Program-made: the position numbers and the translations under genes | Part shown: positions 5,829 to 6,004 of the stretch, one piece after another | Numbering within the stretch: the stretch's first letter is position 1 | Layout of the letters: each line of letters begins with the position of its first letter | From: RGIG4608 sp045637205 | GTDB lineage: Bacteria > Bacillota > Clostridia > Oscillospirales > CAG-272 | DNA length: 6,004 bases | Assembly: GCA_045637205.1 (NCBI GenBank) | Contig: JAZTYY010000089.1 | Coordinates: 1 to 6,004, forward strand | Direction of reading: 5' to 3' | Notes under the pieces: generated by a model | What the model saw: the letters and a program-made list of their open reading frames with translations, nothing else | What the model was told of the DNA's origin: nothing | The model's database searches: none

Positions 5829-5879
5829 ATATTGTGGCACATCGCCGAACTAAGCAACGCCGAAATGTGCCTGCAATAT
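5829..5879 (-). promoter_or_regulatory. Long imperfect stem-loop in the rpsD-rpoA gap
   Basis: On the transcribed (-) strand, ATATTG (5879-5874) pairs with CAATAT (5834-5829) and GGCACAT (5871-5865... read 5'-3' complement of ATGTGCC) pairs with ATGTGCC (5842-5836). That gives 13 base pairs broken by one small internal loop. The 22-base loop is bounded by two identical copies of TTCGGCG (5864-5858 and 5849-5843). No T-tract follows, so it is not an intrinsic terminator. It may be an mRNA processing or stability element or a protein-binding site; a ribosomal-protein role is inference only. Confidence 0.5.
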
Positions 5880-5884
5880 CGGCA

Positions 5885-5911
5885 TTACTTGGAATAAAGG
5901 CCCATGATAAT
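5885..5911 (-). pseudogene. Relic of the rpsD 3' end after an in-frame stop
   Basis: The nine codons directly after the rpsD TAA, in the same frame, read I-I-M-G-L-Y-S-K and then TAA. Bacterial S4 proteins commonly end L-I-V-E-L-Y-S-K, so this looks like the former C-terminal tail, now untranslated unless the stop is read through. Two residues differ non-conservatively or mildly from the usual tail (E to G, V to M), in line with relaxed constraint. The similarity is seen; the history is inferred. Confidence 0.7.
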
Positions 5912-6004
5912 TTACTCCTCGAACTCGAAATCGATGTCTTCTCTTGCGGGAAGAGCAACAACCTTTGCGCTGAGAGCGTCCTTGTTTACCTCAAGCCACT
6001 TGGG
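5912..6004 (-). CDS. rpsD: 30S ribosomal protein S4, 3' end only, apparently shortened
   Basis: The last 30 codons and TAA of a gene that enters from the right edge. The readable peptide begins P-K-W-L-E-V and continues through S-A-K-V-V-A-L-P-A-R-E-D-I-D-F-E-F-E-E. It matches the S4 C-terminal pattern V-P-x-W-L-x-V...L-P-x-R-E-D-I-D. S4 is a primary 16S rRNA binding protein of the small subunit and, in E. coli, an autogenous translational repressor. The position upstream of rpoA is normal for Clostridia. The odd point is the end: the usual tail of about eight further residues is missing because of a TAA, and that tail can still be read beyond it. The identity is well supported despite the short segment. 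Confidence 0.9.
   Translation of the reverse strand, partial: PKWLEVNKDALSAKVVALPAREDIDFEFEE

Noticed and set aside
5829..5879. rpsD-rpoA stem-loop as a transcription terminator
   Set aside because: No U-run follows the stem on the - strand, and termination here would cut off the essential rpoA gene.

Overview
The window looks like a chromosomal segment of an AT-rich, spore-forming member of the Firmicutes, most likely class Clostridia. The evidence is a recognisable SpoIIR sporulation protein behind a sequence that fits a forespore sigma-F promoter, strong AGGAGG-type ribosome binding sites, and the order rpsD-rpoA-rplQ usual for clostridial ribosomal operons. No mobile element, CRISPR array, tRNA or rRNA is visible. 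Species and genus cannot be told from this sequence.

Layout. (1) Bases 1-152 are intergenic: two hairpins, then a plausible vegetative promoter. (2) Bases 153-2192, + strand, hold a tightly packed three-gene unit: a DJ-1/PfpI-family protein, 5-formyltetrahydrofolate cyclo-ligase and a CPBP-family membrane protein. The genes overlap by 1 and 17 bases and end at a strong terminator hairpin. (3) spoIIR runs on the - strand and converges on that terminator. (4) Divergent from spoIIR, a DUF3343 protein and a class V aminotransferase/cysteine-desulfurase-like enzyme overlap by four bases on the + strand. They look like a sulfur or selenium handling pair. (5) A second hairpin, usable in both directions, separates this pair from the end of a ribosomal operon on the - strand: rplQ (L17), rpoA (RNA polymerase alpha) and the 3' end of rpsD (S4), which enters from the right edge.

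Functionally this is mostly core chromosome: translation and transcription machinery, one-carbon metabolism and sporulation signalling, with a small accessory sulfur/selenium module. The most surprising observation is at the right edge. The S4 reading frame stops at a TAA, but the nine codons that follow in the same frame read I-I-M-G-L-Y-S-K-stop. This is plainly related to the usual S4 ending (L-I-V-E-L-Y-S-K). S4 therefore seems to have lost its last nine residues through an in-frame stop, with the old tail still readable downstream. Immediately after that relic, a long imperfect palindrome with an internal direct repeat fills the rpsD-rpoA gap. Other points worth a second look are the loss of a conserved His in the CPBP protein, the sigma-F promoter match, and a GC-rich palindrome near the left end.
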